From Photobacterium sp. Ph5 (GTDB lineage Bacteria; Pseudomonadota; Gammaproteobacteria; Enterobacterales; Vibrionaceae), in the NCBI RefSeq assembly GCF_022129445.1, contig NZ_JADQAQ010000017.1:1-64000 (forward strand): a stretch of 64,000 bases of DNA, given 5' to 3'. Each line of letters begins with the position of its first letter. The stretch's first letter is position 1. Positions 45,878-55,700 of the stretch are shown here, in pieces. The translations under genes and the position numbers were made by a program. Below the pieces are notes generated by a model. It had not been told where the DNA came from and ran no database searches. It worked only from the letters and a program-made list of their open reading frames with translations.

Positions 45878-47176
45878 ATGCAAGTTACCGTTGAAACCAC
45901 TGAAGGCCTAGAACGCCAACTAACAATCACTGTTCCTGCTGCAAACATCGAAGATGCAGTAACAGCTGAACTAAAGAAAATTGCTAAAACTCGTCGTTTC
46001 GACGGTTTCCGCCCTGGTAAAGCACCAATTAAGATGGTTGCTAAAATGTTTGGCGCATCAGTTCGTCAAGACATTCTTGGTGAAGTAATGCACCGTCACT
46101 TTATCGAAGCTATCGTTAAAGAGAAAATCAACCCAGCAGGCGCGCCAACATTTACTCCAGTAGAAATTGCTGAAGGTAAAGACCTAGTATTTAAAGCGAC
46201 TTTCGAAGTATTCCCAGAAATCGCACTTCAAGGTCTAGATAAAGTTGTTGTTGAGAAGCCAGTTGTAGAAGTAACTGAAGCTGACGTTGATACAATGCTT
46301 GATACTCTACGTAAGCAACAAGCTACGTGGACTGAAGTAGACGCAGCAGCTGATGCAAACAGCCGTGTAACTATCGACTTCGTTGGTACTATCGACGGTG
46401 AAGAGTTCGAAGGCGGTAAAGCTGAAGGTTTCGCACTTGCTATGGGCCAAGGTCGTATGATCCCTGGTTTCGAAGAAGGTGTTGTGGGTAAAAAAGCAGG
46501 CGAAGAGTTTACTGTAGAAGTAACGTTCCCTGAAGAATACCACGCTGAAAACCTAAAAGGTAAAGCTGCAACATTCGCTATCAAACTTCACAAAGTTGAA
46601 GCACAAGAGCTTCCTGAACTAACTGAAGAGTTCGTTGCTAAGTTCGGCGTTGAAGACGGTTCTGTTGACGGTCTTAAAGCTGAAGTTCGTAAGAACATGG
46701 AGCGTGAACTTAAGCAAGCTGTTAAAGGTCGCATCAAAGATCAAGTTCTTAACGGTCTTGTTGAGCAAAACGATATCACAGTTCCTGCTGCTCTTATCGA
46801 TCAAGAAATCGAAGCACTACGTCAGCAAGCTGCACAACGCTTTGGCGGTGATGCTAAGAACATGCCTGAACTACCACGTGAATTGTTCGAAGAGCAAGCT
46901 AAGCGTCGCGTAGTAGTTGGTCTTCTAGTTGGTGAAGTGATCAAGTCAGAAGAGCTAAAAGCAGACGAAGAGCGCGTTAAAGCAATCATCGCTGAAATGG
47001 CTTCTGCATACGAAGATCCATCAGAAGTAGTTAAGTACTACGAAACTAACGAACAGCTAATGAACAACATGCGTAATGTTGCTCTAGAAGAGCAAGCAAT
47101 TGACGCACTTCTAGCGAAAGCACAGGTTTCTGATAAAGACGTTAGCTTCAATGAGCTAATGAACCCAGTTGCTTAA
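45878..47176 (+). CDS. tig: Trigger factor
   Basis: Ribosome-bound chaperone and peptidyl-prolyl isomerase that meets nascent chains at the exit tunnel. The ATG at 45878 with GAGG upstream gives 432 residues, the usual size, and the start [19 protein letters not shown]. The ribosome-binding signature GFRPGKAP is near residue 43, the FKBP-type domain covers about 150-245 ([18 protein letters not shown]), and the long helical C-terminal chaperone arms follow. Codon use is strongly biased, as expected for an abundant protein. It leads the tig-clpP-clpX-lon order conserved with E. coli. Confidence 0.97.
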   Translation: MQVTVETTEGLERQLTITVPAANIEDAVTAELKKIAKTRRFDGFRPGKAPIKMVAKMFGASVRQDILGEVMHRHFIEAIVKEKINPAGAPTFTPVEIAEGKDLVFKATFEVFPEIALQGLDKVVVEKPVVEVTEADVDTMLDTLRKQQATWTEVDAAADANSRVTIDFVGTIDGEEFEGGKAEGFALAMGQGRMIPGFEEGVVGKKAGEEFTVEVTFPEEYHAENLKGKAATFAIKLHKVEAQELPELTEEFVAKFGVEDGSVDGLKAEVRKNMERELKQAVKGRIKDQVLNGLVEQNDITVPAALIDQEIEALRQQAAQRFGGDAKNMPELPRELFEEQAKRRVVVGLLVGEVIKSEELKADEERVKAIIAEMASAYEDPSEVVKYYETNEQLMNNMRNVALEEQAIDALLAKAQVSDKDVSFNELMNPVA

Positions 47177-47227
47177 TTTGCTGAAATTGATGTAGAGATT
47201 TGACATTATCTCAAGTCTTCTGCTAAC

Positions 47228-47266
47228 AATGGTCCGTGTGAGTCATTTCATTCGGGCCATTTATTT
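47228..47266 (+). terminator. Probable terminator or attenuator between tig and clpP
   Basis: AATGGTCCG at 47228-47236 pairs with CGGGCCATT at 47253-47261 (one G-T) over a 16-base loop, followed by TATTTTA. The broken T tract suggests partial termination. A TTGACA at 47200-47205 just upstream may belong to a clpP promoter. Confidence 0.6.
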
Positions 47267-47281
47267 TAGGGAAATAACGTT

Positions 47282-47905
47282 ATGAGCTACCAAGAAAAAA
47301 ACGCCATGTCACCAATTTTGGATGCGCTGGTACCTATGGTGGTCGAGCAGACTTCTCGTGGTGAGCGTTCTTACGATATCTATTCTCGTCTCTTAAAAGA
47401 GCGTGTGATTTTCTTAACAGGTCAGGTTGAAGATCACATGGCTAATTTAGTAGTAGCCCAGCTACTATTTTTAGAGTCAGAAAACCCAGATAAAGACATC
47501 TTCTTATACATTAACTCTCCAGGTGGTTCTGTTACTGCGGGTATGTCAATCTATGACACAATGCAGTTCATCAAGCCTAATGTGAGCACTGTGTGTATGG
47601 GGCAAGCATGTTCAATGGGAGCATTCTTACTTGCTGGTGGTGCGAAAGGTAAGCGTTACTGTCTGCCTAACTCACGAGTAATGATTCACCAGCCATTAGG
47701 TGGTTTCCAAGGACAAGCATCGGATATCCAAATCCATGCACAAGAAATTCTAACAATCAAACAGCGTCTAAACGGTTTGTTGGCTGAACATACAGGCCAA
47801 CCACTAGAGGTTGTTGAGCGTGATACTGACCGTGATAACTTTATGTCTGCAGATCAAGCTGTAGAATATGGTTTAGTGGATGCTGTGTTGAGTAAGCGTG
47901 ACTAA
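47282..47905 (+). CDS. clpP: ATP-dependent Clp protease proteolytic subunit ClpP
   Basis: Fourteen-subunit serine protease that degrades substrates fed by ClpX or ClpA. The 207-residue protein keeps the catalytic triad S111 (GQACSMGAF), H136 (MIHQPLGG) and D185 ([10 protein letters not shown]). A short N-terminal propeptide is likely to be removed. AGGGAAA precedes the ATG. clpX follows after 109 bases without an obvious terminator, so the two are probably co-transcribed. Confidence 0.98.
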   Translation: MSYQEKNAMSPILDALVPMVVEQTSRGERSYDIYSRLLKERVIFLTGQVEDHMANLVVAQLLFLESENPDKDIFLYINSPGGSVTAGMSIYDTMQFIKPNVSTVCMGQACSMGAFLLAGGAKGKRYCLPNSRVMIHQPLGGFQGQASDIQIHAQEILTIKQRLNGLLAEHTGQPLEVVERDTDRDNFMSADQAVEYGLVDAVLSKRD

Positions 47906-48014
47906 GTACTTATTTAGCTGATTAGCTCTAGATAGTTAACGCAGCAAAATAAGCCGACTTGTTATACACTCAAGACAAGGCAATGATGGGAATACCCCAA
48001 TAAGAGGTTAGCGA

Positions 48015-49295
48015 ATGACAGATAAGCGAAAAGAGAGTGGTAGCAGTAAGCTATTGTATTGCTCTTTCTGCGGTAAAAGTCAGCATGAAGTTCGCAAGCT
48101 GATTGCAGGCCCTTCCGTTTATATTTGTGATGAATGCGTTGATTTGTGCAACGACATTATTCGCGAAGAAATTAAAGAAGTGATGCCTAAACGCGATGGT
48201 GATGAACTGCCGACTCCGCAAGAAATTCGTAACAACCTAGATGATTACGTAATCGGGCAAGCACATGCGAAAAAAGTGCTAGCTGTTGCGGTATATAATC
48301 ACTACAAACGTCTACGTAATGGCGATACAACTAGTGAAGGTGTTGAGCTAGGTAAGAGTAATATCTTACTTATTGGTCCTACTGGTAGTGGTAAAACGCT
48401 ATTAGCTGAAACACTAGCACGAATGTTAGATGTGCCGTTTACGATGGCTGACGCAACAACGCTAACTGAAGCGGGTTACGTGGGTGAAGACGTAGAAAAT
48501 ATTATCCAGAAATTGCTACAGAAATGTGATTACGACGTGGCGAAAGCTGAACGTGGTATTGTTTACATTGATGAGATCGATAAGATCTCTCGCAAATCAG
48601 ATAACCCATCGATCACTCGTGACGTATCTGGTGAAGGTGTACAGCAAGCATTACTGAAGTTGATTGAAGGTACTGTTGCATCTGTTCCACCACAAGGTGG
48701 TCGTAAGCATCCTCAACAAGAGTTCTTACAAGTTGATACTTCTAAGATCCTATTTATCTGTGGTGGTGCATTTGCAGGCCTAGATAAAGTTGTTGAGCAG
48801 CGTGTAGCAACAGGAACTGGTATTGGCTTTGGCGCAGAAGTGCGTTCAAAAGACCAAACAGATACATTAAGTGATCTGTTTGAGAAAGTTGAGCCTGAAG
48901 ATCTTGTTAAATATGGTTTGATTCCAGAATTTATCGGTCGTCTACCAGTGACTGCAACATTAGGTGAGCTTGACGAAGAAGCACTCGTTCAGATCCTTCG
49001 TGAGCCTAAGAACGCACTAACTAAACAGTATGCTGCGTTATTAGAGCTTGAGAATGTTGAACTTGAGTTTCGTGATGATGCACTTGTGGCTATTGCACGT
49101 AAAGCAATGGAGCGTAAAACAGGTGCTCGTGGCCTACGTTCTATTGTGGAAGCGGTACTGCTTGATACTATGTATGAGCTACCATCTCAGCAAGGTGTAA
49201 GTAAAGTTGTTATCGATGAGTCAGTAATTAAAGGTGAATCTGAACCTCTACTGATTTATGAGAATACGGAAGCACCAGCAGCTGCAGCTGAGTAA
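48015..49295 (+). CDS. clpX: ATP-dependent Clp protease ATP-binding subunit ClpX
   Basis: AAA+ unfoldase that recognises tagged proteins and threads them into ClpP. The 426-residue protein has the N-terminal zinc-binding domain (CSFCGKSQ and CDECVDLC), Walker A GPTGSGKT, Walker [11 protein letters not shown], and the RKH-type pore loop region [10 protein letters not shown]. Length is normal. GAGG lies before the ATG. A strong terminator follows, separating it from lon. RssB, which is encoded in this window, would deliver RpoS to it. Confidence 0.98.
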   Translation: MTDKRKESGSSKLLYCSFCGKSQHEVRKLIAGPSVYICDECVDLCNDIIREEIKEVMPKRDGDELPTPQEIRNNLDDYVIGQAHAKKVLAVAVYNHYKRLRNGDTTSEGVELGKSNILLIGPTGSGKTLLAETLARMLDVPFTMADATTLTEAGYVGEDVENIIQKLLQKCDYDVAKAERGIVYIDEIDKISRKSDNPSITRDVSGEGVQQALLKLIEGTVASVPPQGGRKHPQQEFLQVDTSKILFICGGAFAGLDKVVEQRVATGTGIGFGAEVRSKDQTDTLSDLFEKVEPEDLVKYGLIPEFIGRLPVTATLGELDEEALVQILREPKNALTKQYAALLELENVELEFRDDALVAIARKAMERKTGARGLRSIVEAVLLDTMYELPSQQGVSKVVIDESVIKGESEPLLIYENTEAPAAAAE

Positions 49296-49321
49296 GTGTC
49301 TAATAAGTGCACATAAAGGCT

Positions 49322-49350
49322 AAAAAAAGGAGGCATAAGCCTCCTTTTTT
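49322..49350 (+). terminator. Intrinsic terminator of clpPX
   Basis: GGAGGC at 49329-49334 pairs with GCCTCC at 49339-49344 across an ATAA loop, with seven A before and six T after; A-T pairing lengthens the stem. Confidence 0.92.
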
Positions 49351-49369
49351 ATTTTCTGTTACTTCTTTC

Positions 49370-49397
49370 GTTGAATAATCATGTTTTACCCCCATAT
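49370..49397 (+). promoter_or_regulatory. Sigma-32 heat-shock promoter of lon
   Basis: GTTGAAT at 49370-49376 and CCCCATATA at 49390-49398 with a 13-base spacer match the RpoH consensus (CTTGAAA, CCCCAT-T). The -10 block is the same as I recall for the E. coli lon heat-shock promoter. Predicted start is about 49405, giving a leader of about 80 bases that contains the hairpin at 49422-49460. Confidence 0.88.
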
Positions 49398-49421
49398 ACT
49401 CAATATAAGCTAACTTTCTAG

Positions 49422-49460
49422 TCGTATTAAGTAAGTGACTCAATCAGTTACTTAATACGA
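49422..49460. repeat. Perfect 13-base inverted repeat in the lon leader
   Basis: TCGTATTAAGTAA at 49422-49434 and TTACTTAATACGA at 49448-49460 are exact reverse complements with a 13-base centre, in which ACT and AGT could add further pairs. It lies between the sigma-32 promoter and the ribosome binding site near 49473, and is not followed by a T run. Confidence 0.85.
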
Positions 49461-49487
49461 TTAGTATTGACAGGAAGAGAGATGAAT

Positions 49488-51851
49488 ATGAACCTGGAGC
49501 GTTCTGAGCGCCTTGAGATCCCGGTTCTGCCACTGCGTGATGTGGTGGTGTACCCTCATATGGTTATTCCATTGTTTGTGGGACGGGAAAAATCTATTCG
49601 TTGCCTAGAATCGGCAATGGAGAATAATAAACAGATTCTGTTGGTTGCCCAAAAAGAAGCAGCGACAGATGAACCGTCAATCACTGATCTTTATGATGTC
49701 GGTACTGTTGCCACTATTTTACAGCTGTTGAAGTTACCAGACGGTACAGTAAAGGTACTGGTTGAAGGTCAACAACGTGCCAAAGTTGAAGATTTAGCTG
49801 ATGATGAGTTTTTTACCGCTCATGCTGAATATTTGGTTACGCCAGAAATGGATGAGCGTGAACAAGAAGTACTTGTTCGCACTGCTATCAGCCAATTTGA
49901 AGGTTTTATCAAGCTTAATAAAAAGATCCCGCCAGAAGTTTTAACTTCACTTAACGGTATCGATGAAGCTGCACGTCTAGCTGATACCATTGCAGCGCAT
50001 ATGCCGCTAAAATTGGCAGATAAGCAGAAAGTATTAGAAATTGTTGATATTACAGAACGTTTAGAGTTCTTAATGGCAATGATGGAATCCGAGATTGATT
50101 TGCTTCAAGTTGAAAAACGTATCCGTGGACGCGTTAAGAAGCAAATGGAAAAATCTCAGCGTGAGTATTACTTAAATGAGCAAATGAAGGCTATCCAAAA
50201 AGAATTGGGTGAGCTTGATGATGCGCCAGATGAGTTTGAAGCGCTAAAGAAAAAGATTGAAGAATCTAAAATGCCAGCAGAAGCTCGTGAAAAAACCGAG
50301 CAAGAACTGCAAAAGTTAAAAATGATGTCACCAATGTCAGCGGAAGCAACCGTTGTTCGTGGTTACATTGATTGGATGTTAAGCGTTCCTTGGTACAAGC
50401 GCTCTAAAGTGAAAAAGAGCCTTGCAAAAGCTGAAGAAGTGCTAAATGCCGATCACTATGGTCTTGAGCGTGTGAAAGAACGCATTCTTGAGTACCTCGC
50501 AGTACAAAGTCGTGTAAACAAGCTAAAAGGTCCAATCCTATGTTTGGTTGGTCCTCCAGGTGTTGGTAAAACGTCTCTAGGTCAATCGATTGCAGCGGCA
50601 ACGGGCCGTAAGTATGTTCGTATGGCATTGGGTGGGGTACGTGATGAAGCGGAAATTCGTGGTCATCGTCGTACTTATATCGGTTCTATGCCGGGTAAAT
50701 TGATCCAGAAAATGGCAAAAGTTGAGGTGAAAAACCCACTTTTCCTATTAGATGAAATTGATAAAATGTCATCTGATATGCGTGGTGATCCAGCGTCAGC
50801 ATTACTAGAAGTGTTAGACCCTGAGCAAAATAGCGCATTTAATGATCACTACCTAGAGGTTGACTACGATTTATCTGACGTAATGTTTGTTGCTACATCT
50901 AACTCGATGAATATTCCTGGTCCATTGCTTGACCGTATGGAAGTTATTCGTCTATCGGGTTATACCGAAGATGAAAAGTTAAATATTGCTAAGAATCACT
51001 TACTTGAGAAACAAATTAAACGTAACGGTTTAAAAGTAGGTGAGTTGACTGTTGATGATTCTGCGATTATTGGCATTATTCGTTACTACACGCGTGAAGC
51101 GGGTGTTCGTAGCCTTGAGCGTGAAATATCTAAACTTTGCCGTAAAGCAGTGAAAGAAATTTTACTTAATAAAGACATTAAACACGTTGAAATCAGTCAA
51201 GATAATTTAAAAGATTACTTAGGCGTTCAGCGTTGCGACTACGGCAAAGCTGACGAAAGTAATCGTATAGGTCAAGTGACAGGACTTGCGTGGACAGAAG
51301 TAGGTGGTGATCTATTAACCATCGAAACTGAATCTATGCCAGGTAAAGGTAAGTTAACTTACACAGGTTCACTGGGTGATGTGATGCAGGAATCGATTCA
51401 AGCGGCAATGACGGTAGTACGTTCTCGTGCTGAGCGTTTAGGTATTGCAGCTGATTTCTACGAAAAGCGTGATATTCACGTTCACGTACCTGAAGGTGCC
51501 ACACCGAAAGACGGCCCGAGTGCCGGTATTGCAATGTGTACAGCACTTGTTTCTAGCTTGACCGGTAATCCAGTTCGTGCTGATGTTGCAATGACGGGTG
51601 AAATTACACTTCGTGGTGAAGTTTTACCTATCGGTGGTTTGAAAGAAAAACTATTAGCAGCACATCGTGGTGGTATTAAAACAGTACTGATTCCAAAAGA
51701 GAACGAACGTGATTTGGAAGAAATCCCAGAGAATGTTATTGCCGATTTGGAAGTGCGTCCTGTACGTTGGATTGATGAAGTGTTAACTGTTGCACTTCAG
51801 AATAATCCGACGGGTATTGAGCTGGTAAATGCTCAAAATAGTGACCTGTAG
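49488..51851 (+). CDS. lon: ATP-dependent protease Lon
   Basis: Cytoplasmic quality-control and regulatory protease. I prefer the ATG at 49488, which gives the family start [25 protein letters not shown] and 787 residues; an ATG at 49482 is also in frame close to GGAAGAG. Domains are the N-terminal substrate-binding region (to about 300), the AAA+ module with Walker A GPPGVGKT from G355, and the protease domain with catalytic S678 in KDGPSAG and a lysine in [14 protein letters not shown]. Heat-shock control is indicated by the promoter at 49370. Confidence 0.98.
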   Translation: MNLERSERLEIPVLPLRDVVVYPHMVIPLFVGREKSIRCLESAMENNKQILLVAQKEAATDEPSITDLYDVGTVATILQLLKLPDGTVKVLVEGQQRAKVEDLADDEFFTAHAEYLVTPEMDEREQEVLVRTAISQFEGFIKLNKKIPPEVLTSLNGIDEAARLADTIAAHMPLKLADKQKVLEIVDITERLEFLMAMMESEIDLLQVEKRIRGRVKKQMEKSQREYYLNEQMKAIQKELGELDDAPDEFEALKKKIEESKMPAEAREKTEQELQKLKMMSPMSAEATVVRGYIDWMLSVPWYKRSKVKKSLAKAEEVLNADHYGLERVKERILEYLAVQSRVNKLKGPILCLVGPPGVGKTSLGQSIAAATGRKYVRMALGGVRDEAEIRGHRRTYIGSMPGKLIQKMAKVEVKNPLFLLDEIDKMSSDMRGDPASALLEVLDPEQNSAFNDHYLEVDYDLSDVMFVATSNSMNIPGPLLDRMEVIRLSGYTEDEKLNIAKNHLLEKQIKRNGLKVGELTVDDSAIIGIIRYYTREAGVRSLEREISKLCRKAVKEILLNKDIKHVEISQDNLKDYLGVQRCDYGKADESNRIGQVTGLAWTEVGGDLLTIETESMPGKGKLTYTGSLGDVMQESIQAAMTVVRSRAERLGIAADFYEKRDIHVHVPEGATPKDGPSAGIAMCTALVSSLTGNPVRADVAMTGEITLRGEVLPIGGLKEKLLAAHRGGIKTVLIPKENERDLEEIPENVIADLEVRPVRWIDEVLTVALQNNPTGIELVNAQNSDL

Positions 51852-51866
51852 CAAAATTAACTAAAT

Positions 51867-51909
51867 AAAAAACGCTTTCAAAGACAAAAGTCCTTGTCAG
51901 CGTTTTTTT
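51867..51909 (+). terminator. Intrinsic terminator of lon
   Basis: AAAAAACGCT pairs with AGCGTTTTTT, with a second stem GACAA/TTGTC inside and a six-base bulge on the 5' side; seven T residues end it. Confidence 0.78.
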
Positions 51910-51957
51910 GTCTGGCTATAAGTTAACTTCTAATCCGCGCTAAGCGATGTATTATTA

Positions 51958-51997
51958 AGACCTGTAAGTTTCTATCAATACAATCAGGTCTAGAAAC
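51958..51997. repeat. Two interlocking inverted repeats upstream of hupB
   Basis: AGACCTG at 51958-51964 pairs with CAGGTCT at 51985-51991, and GTTTCTA at 51968-51974 pairs with TAGAAAC at 51991-51997. Both are perfect 7-base matches. The 5' arm of the second lies in the loop of the first, so the two stems interlock or exclude each other. Confidence 0.75.
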
Positions 51998-52070
51998 AAT
52001 TTATTGTCTACTATTCACAGCGTCTCAGTGACGAGTTACGGGTAGGCAAGTTCATTAAGGGGATTTAATC

Positions 52071-52343
52071 GTGAACAAAACTCAACTAGTAGATAAAATC
52101 GCAGAAAGCGCAGATATTTCAAAAGCATCAGCTGGTCGTGCTTTAGACGCATTCATTGAAGCGGTATCAGACACATTGAAAGACGGTGAGCAAGTTGCGT
52201 TGGTTGGTTTTGGTACTTTCTCTGTACGTGAACGTGCAGCTCGTACTGGCCGTAATCCGCAGACAGGTGCAGAAATTCAAATTGCAGCTGCAAAAGTACC
52301 TGGTTTTAAGCCGGGTAAAGCGCTAAAAGACTCTGTTAACTAA
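52071..52343 (+). CDS. hupB: DNA-binding protein HU, beta type
   Basis: Small nucleoid-associated protein that bends DNA without strict sequence preference, acting as dimers. The 90-residue protein is full length with the start [12 protein letters not shown], the hydrophobic core [25 protein letters not shown] and the DNA-binding arm ending in [12 protein letters not shown]. The GTG start has AAGGGGA upstream. It lies directly after lon, as in E. coli, with its own leader containing interlocking repeats, and has a terminator about 90 bases downstream. Confidence 0.97.
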   Translation: MNKTQLVDKIAESADISKASAGRALDAFIEAVSDTLKDGEQVALVGFGTFSVRERAARTGRNPQTGAEIQIAAAKVPGFKPGKALKDSVN

Positions 52344-52748
52344 GAAATAGTTGGTTTTTTCTGACTGTTTTGTCATGTTATCATGGCTTAAATATTGCTA
52401 CTGGAAAGGGTATACTGATCCAGTACAACAAAGGCGCATCGGTTGATGCGCTTTTTTTACTTTATAATGATGTCTATTTGACTAGGGATTTATTCTTCTG
52501 CTTCTTAACCAATGCAAAGAACATTTCATTAGTCAAATCGGTATCAAGTTATCATACTATGCGCTTTGTAGCTTATTGTGTTAGTGCTATCTTTAGTTTA
52601 AAAGCTAATACAGCAGGTTATTTACGTTTTAGTCAGTAACGGCTTAATAATATTGAAGGTTCGGCTATCACGTTGATACCGATATTTTGTGCACACATTT
52701 GTAGTTCGAAACCGTGCCAGATCGAACAAGTAGGAGAGACGGCAAATT
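52344..52748. other. Region between hupB and ppiD
   Basis: The 405-base gap contains the hupB terminator at 52431-52458. An 89-codon frame crosses it (52370-52639), but it includes the terminator stem and T run and shows no family resemblance, so I do not count it as a gene. The ppiD promoter must lie in the second half but I could not place it. Confidence 0.6.
52431..52458 (+). terminator. Intrinsic terminator of hupB
   Basis: GCGCATC at 52434-52440 pairs with GATGCGC at 52445-52451 across a GGTT loop, followed by seven T residues. Confidence 0.9.
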
Positions 52749-54641
52749 ATGATGGAGCGATTGCGCGAAGGCGCTAACAGCATCTGGGTTAAGATTATTC
52801 TTAGCTTAATTATTTTTTCTTTTGTATTTGCTGGTGTCGGCAGTTATCTGGCGGGCGGTAATGAGCAAGTTGCAGCAAAAGTTAATGATAAAGAAATTAG
52901 TCAGCGTGCATTCGAGCAGGCTTATCAAAATCAACGTAACCAAATGCAGCAACGTTTAGGTGATTACTTCTCAACACTGATGGGTGATCCTGCTTATGTA
53001 CAGCAGTTCCGCAATAGCGTGCTTGAGCGTATGGTTAATGATGAGTTGATTGAGCAACGCGCAACAGAGCTTGGCCTTGGCGTGAGCGATGCTCAAGTGA
53101 AGCAAGCGATTGTAGCAATGCCTGCTTTCCAAGTTGACGGTGTGTTTAATAATGAACAATATAATTTAACGTTACGTCGTGCTGGAATTTCTCCTGAGCA
53201 GTTTGCAGAGTCAATCCGTAAAGACATGCTACGTCAACAATTCTTAAGCGCATTAGAAGGCAGTGACTTCGCACTTAATAATGAATTGAATGAACTTCGT
53301 AAGCTTGAATCACAAGAGCGTGTTGTTCGTACTTTGAAGCTGAATCTTGCAGACTTTACCGATAAAGTAACGGTAACGGATGAAGAAGCCAAAGCTTATT
53401 ATGATGAGAATAAAACGCAGTTTACGCGCCCAGCTCAAGTAAAAGTGTCTTACATTGAATTATCAGGTAAAGATCTTGTTAACACGATTAAGATCACTGA
53501 CCAAGAAGCTGAAGCGTATTACAACGAACATAAGAGTAAATACAGCACTGCTGAGAAGATTCAAGTTAGCCATATCTTAGTAAAAGGCGATAGCGATGCT
53601 TCTAAAGCAAAAGCGGAAGCATTACTGGCTGAGTTGAAAGCTGGTGCTAACTTTGCTGATGTTGCGAAGAAATCATCCGATGATACTTTCAGTGCAAAAG
53701 ATGGTGGTAAGCTTGATTGGTTCGGTAAAGGTGTGATGGATCCTGCGTTTGAAGAAGCAGCGTTTTCATTAGCAAAACCAGGTGATATGTCTGGTCTTGT
53801 GAAGTCTTCTTTTGGTTACCACATTATTTTACTTGATGGTATCGAAGAGCCTAAAGTGAAACCTTTTGCTGATGTGAAAGCGAGTATTGTCGCTGAACTT
53901 CAAGAGCAGCAAGTAGCAGAGCAATTCTATAAGCTACAAAGTAAGCTAGCTGAAACGGCATTTGAATCACCAGACTCTTTAGATGATGCAGCAGAAGCTG
54001 TAAAGGCGAAGATCATCAAGACAGGCTTTATCTCATTACAAGATGAGAAAGGTGTGTTAAGTGATAAGAAAGTACAAGAAGCATTACAAAGCCCTGAGGT
54101 TCATGACGACGGTATGAATTCTGATGTGATTGAGATTGCACCAGAGCATGTTGTTGTTGTTCGTGTTGATGATGCACGCCCTGAATCAGTGCTGCCATTT
54201 ACCGATGTTGAAGCAAAAGTGAAAACACTACTCGCTCAACAAAAAGGTGAGAAGCAAGCAACTGAGAAGGCTGATTCAATCATTGCGGCACTACGTGACG
54301 GTAAGTCAGATGTTGTAGCAAAAGATGGCTTAAGCTTCTCTGGCGATCAAACTATAACTCGTTCAGGTCCTGATGCTAATGTGGCACGTGTTGCGTTTAC
54401 ACTACCTAAACCAAAAGACGGTAAAGTGTCTTATGGTATGACACGTGACAACAAAGGTAATGTTGAAATCATTGCATTAGATAAAGTTGTGAATGTTGCG
54501 CCATCGAAAGATGATGTCGATACTCAGTTTGCAACTCAAGTTGAGAATATGTTTGCTCAACAAGATCTATCAGCAACGCTTCAGACATTACGTGAGTCAG
54601 CGAAAGTGACTTACCCAATGTTGGACAAGCCAGCAAACTAA
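52749..54641 (+). CDS. ppiD: Periplasmic folding chaperone PpiD
   Basis: Inner-membrane-anchored chaperone near the Sec translocon that helps exported proteins fold. The 630-residue protein has one N-terminal membrane helix (about 15-35, IWVKIILSLIIFSFVFAGVG), a SurA-like N-terminal region with AAKVNDKEISQRAFEQAY, a parvulin-type domain beginning near IQVSHILVKGDSDASKAKAEA (about 275-365) and a further helical C-terminal part. Length is normal. AGGAGAG precedes the start; two adjacent ATG codons are possible. It lies in the conserved hupB-ppiD-comEA order. Confidence 0.95.
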   Translation: MMERLREGANSIWVKIILSLIIFSFVFAGVGSYLAGGNEQVAAKVNDKEISQRAFEQAYQNQRNQMQQRLGDYFSTLMGDPAYVQQFRNSVLERMVNDELIEQRATELGLGVSDAQVKQAIVAMPAFQVDGVFNNEQYNLTLRRAGISPEQFAESIRKDMLRQQFLSALEGSDFALNNELNELRKLESQERVVRTLKLNLADFTDKVTVTDEEAKAYYDENKTQFTRPAQVKVSYIELSGKDLVNTIKITDQEAEAYYNEHKSKYSTAEKIQVSHILVKGDSDASKAKAEALLAELKAGANFADVAKKSSDDTFSAKDGGKLDWFGKGVMDPAFEEAAFSLAKPGDMSGLVKSSFGYHIILLDGIEEPKVKPFADVKASIVAELQEQQVAEQFYKLQSKLAETAFESPDSLDDAAEAVKAKIIKTGFISLQDEKGVLSDKKVQEALQSPEVHDDGMNSDVIEIAPEHVVVVRVDDARPESVLPFTDVEAKVKTLLAQQKGEKQATEKADSIIAALRDGKSDVVAKDGLSFSGDQTITRSGPDANVARVAFTLPKPKDGKVSYGMTRDNKGNVEIIALDKVVNVAPSKDDVDTQFATQVENMFAQQDLSATLQTLRESAKVTYPMLDKPAN

Positions 54642-54662
54642 TTGAAATTTACATTTCTATTA

Positions 54663-54695
54663 ACGGGCCGCCATTGTGCGGCCCGTCGTTTTTTT
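54663..54695 (+). terminator. Intrinsic terminator of ppiD
   Basis: ACGGGCCGC at 54663-54671 pairs perfectly with GCGGCCCGT at 54678-54686, followed by CG and seven T residues. Confidence 0.92.
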
Positions 54696-54779
54696 ATCTT
54701 TTATTTTTAAATAACCCCCTCATCGTCCTTCTTTTCTTTTTATCCTTTTTAAACACTCATACCAATAAAGGATACAAAG

Positions 54780-55073
54780 ATGTACTCATATCGCTTGTTT
54801 AAAGCCATTACGCTAGCGGGTGGATTAGCACTCGTCCCTTTAAGTCACGCTGCTGACAACATGCATGAAGGTATTGATATAAAAATTAATATTAATACTG
54901 CTAATGTTGAGCAATTGGATACATTACTAATTGGCATTGGAGCTGAGAAAGCACAAGCGATTATTAATTATCGAAAAGTGAATGGTAAATTTGCGAGTGT
55001 CGACGATTTAACAAAAGTGAAAGGGATCGGTGAGGCGACTGTTGATAAAAATAGAAAACGTATTGAATTGTAA
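54780..55073 (+). CDS. comEA: ComEA-like helix-hairpin-helix DNA-binding protein
   Basis: Small periplasmic protein of 97 residues with a signal peptide (about 1-24, ending SHAAD) and a helix-hairpin-helix pair: INTANVEQLDTLLIGIGAEKAQAIINYR and FASVDDLTKVKGIGEATVDKNRKRIEL. In Vibrio ComEA binds incoming DNA in the periplasm during natural transformation. E. coli has the homologue YbaV at the same place after ppiD. AAGGA precedes the ATG. Chitin-induced competence fits the chitinase gene at 17456, but no control link is visible. Confidence 0.9.
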   Translation: MYSYRLFKAITLAGGLALVPLSHAADNMHEGIDIKININTANVEQLDTLLIGIGAEKAQAIINYRKVNGKFASVDDLTKVKGIGEATVDKNRKRIEL

Positions 55074-55085
55074 TTATTAACTTTA

Positions 55086-55107
55086 ACGGGAGCGAGCATG
55101 CTCCCGT
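55086..55107. terminator. Hairpin between comEA and the rhombosortase gene
   Basis: ACGGGAGC at 55086-55093 pairs with GCTCCCGT at 55100-55107 over a six-base loop. It is flanked by AT-rich sequence without a real T tract, so it is a weak or shared terminator for convergent genes. Confidence 0.5.
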
Positions 55108-55117
55108 ATATTGATAG

Positions 55118-55690
55118 TCATTTAAATCGATTATATTCGACTTGAGAGTTGATTTTTTGCTTGATAAGCAAGGCATAAAGTATGCCTGTGATTGCACCAA
55201 TCAAATGGGCTTCAGTTGCTACACGTACTCCAATCAATTCTTCAGAGCTCACAGAGCCACCAAAGTATTGTTCCCAACAGATCTTAATGAGAAGTGCTAG
55301 GAGTAAGAGCCATCCACCCCGAGTTTTTGATTGGATATCACGAATACAACCCCAAGCAAAGATGCCATGTAGTACACCAGAAAAACCCGCATACCAAGTA
55401 ATACTGGTAGCAAAGAGTCCAATACCTATAGTGAACGATAAAGTTAAGATCAATAGGCTATAAGCTTTAGCATTAAAATGGGCACGGAAAATATAGCTAA
55501 TGATTGCAAAGGCACTAGCATTCATTGCAAGATGCACCCAATTGGTATGTGTGAAATTTCCTGATAGGATCCGCCATAATTCGCCATTAATAATTTCTTG
55601 GCGATCCCAAACTAATAATGGCTGACATTGTGGTAATTGAGCTATAACCATCATGATTATCGCAATAACAATATAATTTCGAATAGACAA
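55118..55690 (-). CDS. rrtA: Rhombosortase (rhomboid-family GlyGly-CTERM protease)
   Basis: Intramembrane serine protease of the rhomboid family that trims and anchors proteins with GlyGly-CTERM tails in Vibrio and Shewanella relatives. About six membrane helices are visible, with the catalytic serine in AGFSGVLHGIFAW and the catalytic histidine in ATEAHLIGAITGI, and the HxxxN-type segment WVHLAMNASAF. I choose the TTG at 55690, which has GAGG five bases upstream and gives 190 residues; an ATG at 55747 is in frame but would overlap the divergent DTW gene by 47 bases. Substrates are not in this window. Confidence 0.85.
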   Translation of the reverse strand: MSIRNYIVIAIIMMVIAQLPQCQPLLVWDRQEIINGELWRILSGNFTHTNWVHLAMNASAFAIISYIFRAHFNAKAYSLLILTLSFTIGIGLFATSITWYAGFSGVLHGIFAWGCIRDIQSKTRGGWLLLLALLIKICWEQYFGGSVSSEELIGVRVATEAHLIGAITGILYALLIKQKINSQVEYNRFK

Positions 55691-55700
55691 GGCAACCTCA

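Noticed and set aside
46228-46804. Minus-strand open frames inside tig
   Set aside because: They mirror the strongly biased codons of tig and have no independent support.
52370-52639. Open frame of 89 codons between hupB and ppiD
   Set aside because: It runs through the hupB terminator stem and T run, has no ribosome binding site and resembles no known family.
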